From Chitinophagales bacterium 62-2 (GTDB lineage: Bacteria > Bacteroidota > Bacteroidia > Chitinophagales > Chitinophagaceae): a stretch of 36,042 nt of DNA. The translations under genes and the position numbers were made by a program. The notes below the pieces were generated by a model. The model saw only the letters and a list, made by a program, of their open reading frames with translations, made no database searches and had not been told where the DNA came from. The stretch covers positions 1 through 36,042 of the forward strand of contig MWYU01000735.1 in assembly GCA_002050375.1 (NCBI GenBank). Reading direction: 5' to 3'. Shown here piece by piece: positions 32,799-36,042 of this stretch (its first letter is position 1; every line of letters begins with the position of its first letter).

Positions 32799-33215
32799 TC
32801 ATTTTATAATCAATACCATTGTTCCTCCAATTATTAATCCTGCACCTAAAATTTCTTTCATCGTTACCGGTTCTTTTAAAAATATAAAAGCGAGCACAAT
32901 AGTGAGGGCAACACTGAGTTTATCAATAGGAGCAACCTGGGAAACGTTTCCCAATTGCAGGGCCTTGAAATAAAATATCCATGAAAGCCCTGTTGCAATG
33001 CCCGACAAAACCAGGAACAATAAATTCTGCTTCGACAGTGTATGAATGGTTGACGTTCCTCCCCGAAAGAAGGCAATGCTCCATGCAAGAATTAGAATAA
33101 CAACAGTTCTGATTGCTGTAGCCAGATCAGTATCTACTCCTTTAATACCAACCTTGGCAAAGATGGCTGTAAGCGAAGCAAATAGCGCCGAAAGCAAAGC
33201 ATATATTACCCACAT
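32799..33215 (-). CDS. half-size EamA/DMT-family transporter
   Basis: At 138 residues this is a single EamA repeat with four to five hydrophobic helices, beginning MWVIYALLSALFASLTAIFAK and ending ILGAGLIIGGTMVLIIK. Full-size DMT proteins have two such repeats in about 300 residues, so this one must dimerise. The sequence is complete, not truncated: it has a normal start and stop and the conserved SWIFYFKALQLGNVSQVAPIDKLSV block. Its substrate is unknown. It is divergent from crcB and convergent with the propeller gene across 70 bases. Confidence 0.9.
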   Translation of the reverse strand: MWVIYALLSALFASLTAIFAKVGIKGVDTDLATAIRTVVILILAWSIAFFRGGTSTIHTLSKQNLLFLVLSGIATGLSWIFYFKALQLGNVSQVAPIDKLSVALTIVLAFIFLKEPVTMKEILGAGLIIGGTMVLIIK

Positions 33216-33276
33216 ATATTAAGTTTAATGATTAATATTAAGCTATAAATATACTGTTCATAACATCTTCAAAGTC

Positions 33277-33292
33277 TTTGCAATATTGCAAA
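33277..33292. promoter_or_regulatory. perfect 16-bp palindrome upstream of crcB
   Basis: TTTGCAATATTGCAAA is uninterrupted and lies 21 bases before the crcB ATG. It could be an operator overlapping the promoter. No fluoride (crcB-motif) riboswitch was recognised in the 98-base region between the EamA and crcB genes. Confidence 0.5.
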
Positions 33293-33313
33293 AGCCAAAC
33301 TCATTGACAAGAA

Positions 33314-33682
33314 ATGAAAATTTTATTGCTTATAGGAACAGGAAGTTTTATTGGTGGAATTTTCAGACACCTGCTTTCTCAATTCATCCAAACAAAGCTT
33401 CTTTCAACTTTTCCTTTTGGAACTTTAGGAGTAAATATTACCGGTTGTTTTATAATCGGGCTTGTATTAGCATTAAGTGAACAAACAAACATGACATCAG
33501 AACTGCGTCTCTTTCTGGCAACCGGTATTTGCGGTGGTTTCACAACGTTTTCTGCTTTCTCAAATGAAACATATTTACTTTTTCGTAACGGACAACCCGG
33601 GTATGCTTTTGTTTATATTACGGCAAGCATTGTGCTTGGAGTGTTGGCAACACTTATTGGTTATGCACTTATTAAGTTGTGA
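33314..33682 (+). CDS. crcB: fluoride channel Fluc/CrcB
   Basis: CrcB/Fluc exports fluoride as a dual-topology dimer of four-helix subunits. The 122-residue length is exact for the family. GGIFRH (14-19), FPFGTLGVNITGCFIIG (33-49, with Asn41 near the pore) and GFTTFSAFSNE (75-85, with the pore-lining Phe residues) are all conserved. The ATG at 33314 is the only one giving the correct N-terminus. A perfect palindrome lies immediately upstream. It is followed by a gene-free 118 bases with a TACCCTAATGA tandem repeat. Confidence 0.95.
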   Translation: MKILLLIGTGSFIGGIFRHLLSQFIQTKLLSTFPFGTLGVNITGCFIIGLVLALSEQTNMTSELRLFLATGICGGFTTFSAFSNETYLLFRNGQPGYAFVYITASIVLGVLATLIGYALIKL

Positions 33683-33717
33683 CAATAGAAAATGGCAACT
33701 ACTTAATGTGCCCATAG

Positions 33718-33770
33718 TACCCTAATGAATTATTGACCCCAATACCCTAATGACCTATTGACCTAATGAC
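33718..33770. repeat. 25-base-period TACCCTAATGA tandem repeat
   Basis: TACCCTAATGA..TATTGACC recurs with a 25-base period (33718 and 33743), followed by a further CTAATGAC. Read in reverse it gives GTCATTAGGTCAATAGGTCA, clearly the same family as the array at 16173-16216. Confidence 0.65.
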
Positions 33771-33800
33771 TATTAATTACCTTTAATTAAAATCCTTTTC

Positions 33801-34928
33801 ATGCAGCAATCAAATGCCGATCATTTATACAAGGCGCTCATAAAAGCAATATCTTTTGCAGCAGGCATTGTAATTTTTCTTTGGTTTCTTATAAAAATTT
33901 CCGGTGTTTTAATGCTTCTGCTTTTTGCTGTTACTATTGCCATTGTTATAAACGGCCCTGTTACGCTGTTAGAAAAAAGAAAGATAAAAAGAGGCTGGGC
34001 ATCGCTGATTGTTTTTGGAATTATTTTTTTGGTGATTGCTTTAATAGGGTGGCTTGTTATACCAACCATTGGCGAGCAGTTAACGCTGCTTATCGGCAAC
34101 ATCCCCGGTTATATACAACAGCTTTCAAAATTAATAGCTTCATCGCTCAGCAAATATCCTGATGTAGCAAAACAATTAGAAACGGGTGGCAACAGTATGG
34201 CAGAATGGATACCTTCTATTCCGGCTACACTCATGCGCGTAGGTAATTTCTCCCTTAATATATTGGGCTCTGTTCTTATTGTCATAATATTTCTAAGCCT
34301 TATTATATACATGGTATTGGTTCCGCGCCCTTTGGTTGAAATATATTTATCCCTGTTCTCACCTCAGGATCGTGGCAAAGCGACACGGGCTTTAACTAAA
34401 GCATCCATTATGCTTATTGGCTGGATGCGGGCTAATGTCATTGGTGGCGCTATACAAGCTGTTGCAGTTACTGTTGTGCTAAATATTCTTAAAGTACCTG
34501 GCGCTTTTGTTTGGGGCGCTCTTGCTTTTTTTGCCCAGTTTATACCTAAGCTTGGTTTTTATATAATGGCTATTCCGCCAATTTTAATCGCCTTATCTAT
34601 TAGTCCAACCACAGCCATATGGGTTATTGTCTTTTTTCTTGCACTTGACGAAATTTTAGGTGATTTTGTTATGCCCCGAATAAGATCATCTACTATGAAT
34701 ATTCATCCCGCATCTATCTTAATTGTATTGTTAGCTATGGCAGCAGCGTTTGGAGCAACAGGAGCAATTCTTGCCACTCCTCTTGCCGCCATTATAAAAG
34801 CCTATTATGAAGAGTTTTACCTGAGCCGTTTTAAAGCAGATCCTCGGGTCGAAGAACGCATTGATACTATCTTGTACAGAAAGGATACGGCAAATGATGT
34901 TGACAGGGAGGTAGTGAAATCGAAGTAA
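33801..34928 (+). CDS. AI-2E-family (PerM/TqsA-like) membrane transporter
   Basis: The 375-residue protein has about eight predicted membrane helices, arranged as a pair near the N-terminus (about 12-50), one at 65-85, a soluble loop (about 90-145), then several to the C-terminus. The family block FAQFIPKLGFYIMAIPPILIAL and ALDEILGDFVMPRI..STMNIHPASILIVLLAMAAAFG are diagnostic. Members export small molecules or ions (AI-2, Na+/H+); only some are tested, so the substrate is not assigned. The C-terminal 40 residues are charged and cytoplasmic. It has no obvious operon partner. Confidence 0.9.
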   Translation: MQQSNADHLYKALIKAISFAAGIVIFLWFLIKISGVLMLLLFAVTIAIVINGPVTLLEKRKIKRGWASLIVFGIIFLVIALIGWLVIPTIGEQLTLLIGNIPGYIQQLSKLIASSLSKYPDVAKQLETGGNSMAEWIPSIPATLMRVGNFSLNILGSVLIVIIFLSLIIYMVLVPRPLVEIYLSLFSPQDRGKATRALTKASIMLIGWMRANVIGGAIQAVAVTVVLNILKVPGAFVWGALAFFAQFIPKLGFYIMAIPPILIALSISPTTAIWVIVFFLALDEILGDFVMPRIRSSTMNIHPASILIVLLAMAAAFGATGAILATPLAAIIKAYYEEFYLSRFKADPRVEERIDTILYRKDTANDVDREVVKSK

Positions 34929-35092
34929 GGAGTAGCCGGCTGTGAGAAGCCGGTAGGATCAATACAGTAAGGCCCACGTAGCAAGTCGCCGGTTGGGAGC
35001 AGGAAGTAAGAGCAATTCAATAAAGCCGGAGTAGCGGGCAGTCAGTTGTGAGCAGGAAGTAGTCAGTCGTAAGTAGGGCGTAGGGATTAAGA
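34929..35092. repeat. degenerate AGTCxGTAAG/GAGCAGGAAGTA intergenic repeat region
   Basis: The gap after the transporter is filled with short recurring words. GAGCAGGAAGTA occurs at 34997-35008 and 35050-35061, GTCAGT and CAGTCGTAAGTAG repeat near 35041-35080, and a CCGGCT..AGCCGG inverted pair lies near 34936-34953. Higher G+C than the flanks is visible. No coding frame is plausible. Confidence 0.5.
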
Positions 35093-35136
35093 GCAACACA
35101 ACAAGAAGAATCTATATTAGAACACACTATCAGGAT

Positions 35137-36042
35137 TCACTTTTTGATTTTCATCACAACCCATCTGCCTACATTAAGTCCCAGTTCTCTTCCATTATCT
35201 ACAGCATCCATAAAGTGAATACCGCCATAAAATCTTGATAAGCCGGCTTCGATAGCAGCTTCGTCAAATGACGTGAAACTTCTTGCTGCCAGTCCATACT
35301 TTACCTCTACGTTGTCGGTATACTTAAAATCATCGCCTAAAAAATGGGTGAGAACTGTAGCAGATAAAGCCGATATAGTTGAATGACCGCTTGGATACTC
35401 AGGAAAAGGAGGCGTTTGCAATAGTGGGAACCACTTCGCATCCATTAGTTTTCTTATCGCGGTTTCCGGACGAATGCGGTTGCTGCGGTACTTTTCATCC
35501 CAGCAACAAATAAAAGCATCCATCAATCCAACAGATAGCCAGGTATAAATTTGAAGTGATTCATCAAAGCTTTTCTTTGCTTTTTCGCATGCGATCCCGG
35601 TTATACCCATCCAATGAGCGCCTGGTGAAATTTTTTTGATGCCTATCGCCAAATGTCCTTCATCCTGAACGGCAAAGGGATTGCAATCCCAAAAGGCCGC
35701 TATCGTATCATGGTTTGCCGGTACAATGCCTTTATAATTCGATAAGACCAATTTGTAAAAAGCCGAGTTCTTATCCTTTGAAAAAGCAACAGGAGGTGCA
35801 GGTTGAAATTGCGTGCAGGTATCTAATGTAAAAGGTCTGACTGTATTAAAATAAGGTTCAACCGCAGCTATGTATGCAGGAGGCGTAGGAAACCATGTTC
35901 CATCTTTACCAACAGGTGTATACCTGGGGTAATTACTGATCTTATTATACCGGTCTGATTTGGCATAGGCCAATATCTTTTTACTTACTGCAACCGCATA
36001 CTTTTTTGAATTATCAACCACTTCCTCTTGCCAGCCAGCTTG
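35137..36042 (-). CDS. vanadium-dependent haloperoxidase/PAP2-type phosphatase, N-terminus outside the window
   Basis: The minus-strand frame stays open past the right edge, so the true start is outside; an internal GTG at 36021 is not a likely start. About 301 C-terminal residues are present. The vanadate/phosphate site motifs are clear: the Lys-containing KWFPLLQTPPFPEYPSGHST block with PSGH (acid-base His), and SRFYGGIHF with the Arg and apical His that coordinate vanadate. The pattern fits secreted vanadium-dependent haloperoxidase-like proteins of Bacteroidota, though acid phosphatase activity is equally possible in this superfamily. The gene converges on the AI-2E-family transporter gene across a 208-base repeat-rich gap. 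Confidence 0.9.
   Translation of the reverse strand, partial: QAGWQEEVVDNSKKYAVAVSKKILAYAKSDRYNKISNYPRYTPVGKDGTWFPTPPAYIAAVEPYFNTVRPFTLDTCTQFQPAPPVAFSKDKNSAFYKLVLSNYKGIVPANHDTIAAFWDCNPFAVQDEGHLAIGIKKISPGAHWMGITGIACEKAKKSFDESLQIYTWLSVGLMDAFICCWDEKYRSNRIRPETAIRKLMDAKWFPLLQTPPFPEYPSGHSTISALSATVLTHFLGDDFKYTDNVEVKYGLAARSFTSFDEAAIEAGLSRFYGGIHFMDAVDNGRELGLNVGRWVVMKIKK

Noticed and set aside
33216-33313. Possible fluoride riboswitch upstream of crcB
   Set aside because: The region is AT-rich and lacks the GC-rich conserved stems of the crcB motif.

Overview
The window reads as chromosomal DNA of a Bacteroidota bacterium, probably Chitinophagia/Chitinophagaceae-like. Pointers are a PorP/SprF-family type IX secretion protein, a DUF4292 lipoprotein next to an EnvC-like protein, bacillithiol genes plus a bacilliredoxin, many short lipoprotein or secretory signal peptides, AT-rich DNA, almost no Shine-Dalgarno sites, and several matches to the Bacteroidota promoter -7 box TAnnTTTG. 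The species assignment is inference. No rRNA, tRNA, CRISPR array, insertion sequence or prophage was recognised. || Layout. 1-6905: left-edge ORF fragments, then ispF, dut, a DUF4292 lipoprotein and an EnvC-like protein on +; bshA on -; a secreted M28 peptidase and a small membrane-anchored protein on +. 6906-10717: an RsmI-like methyltransferase and an EI24 membrane protein on -, then 3-methyladenine glycosylase and a GC-rich Tat-exported Gfo/Idh oxidoreductase on +. 10928-15115: PorP/SprF and upp on -, anmK on +, a 560-base gene-free stretch with possible RNA structure, and a collagen-like lipoprotein closed by a strong terminator. 15262-18399 (all -): a histone-deacetylase-family protein, a PdeM-type phosphoesterase and a NamZ-like muramidase. 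18582-22218 (all +): NUDIX, SGNH hydrolase, bshB1, and a fatty acid desaturase with a terminator. 22314-23768 (-): ispE and a bifunctional-nuclease-family protein. 23961-27947 (+): thrS, a small coiled-coil/membrane protein, infC with a terminator, and a YiaK-like dehydrogenase. 28144-36042: bacilliredoxin (-); Hsp20, TraB/GumN, an unknown protein and a phosphoesterase/beta-propeller fusion (+); a half-size EamA transporter (-); crcB and an AI-2E-family transporter (+); and an edge-truncated vanadium haloperoxidase (-). || Function. Most genes are housekeeping. ispF and ispE serve MEP isoprenoid synthesis; bshA, bshB1 and the bacilliredoxin serve bacillithiol redox chemistry; anmK and the NamZ homologue serve muramic acid salvage; the EnvC-like factor serves wall remodelling; upp and dut serve pyrimidine metabolism; thrS and infC serve translation. 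They are scattered rather than grouped in operons. || Most unusual features: several families of short-period degenerate tandem repeats sitting against stop codons, one of them present at two sites 17 kb apart; a dut promoter that implies a leaderless GTG-initiated mRNA; a terminator lying inside the coding end of the convergent gene; thrS-infC split by a small membrane gene and not followed by rpmI-rplT; perfect palindromes upstream of crcB and of the collagen-like gene; and nested inverted repeats between the bacilliredoxin and Hsp20 genes. No single clear undescribed system was found; the repeats are the best candidates for undescribed structure.
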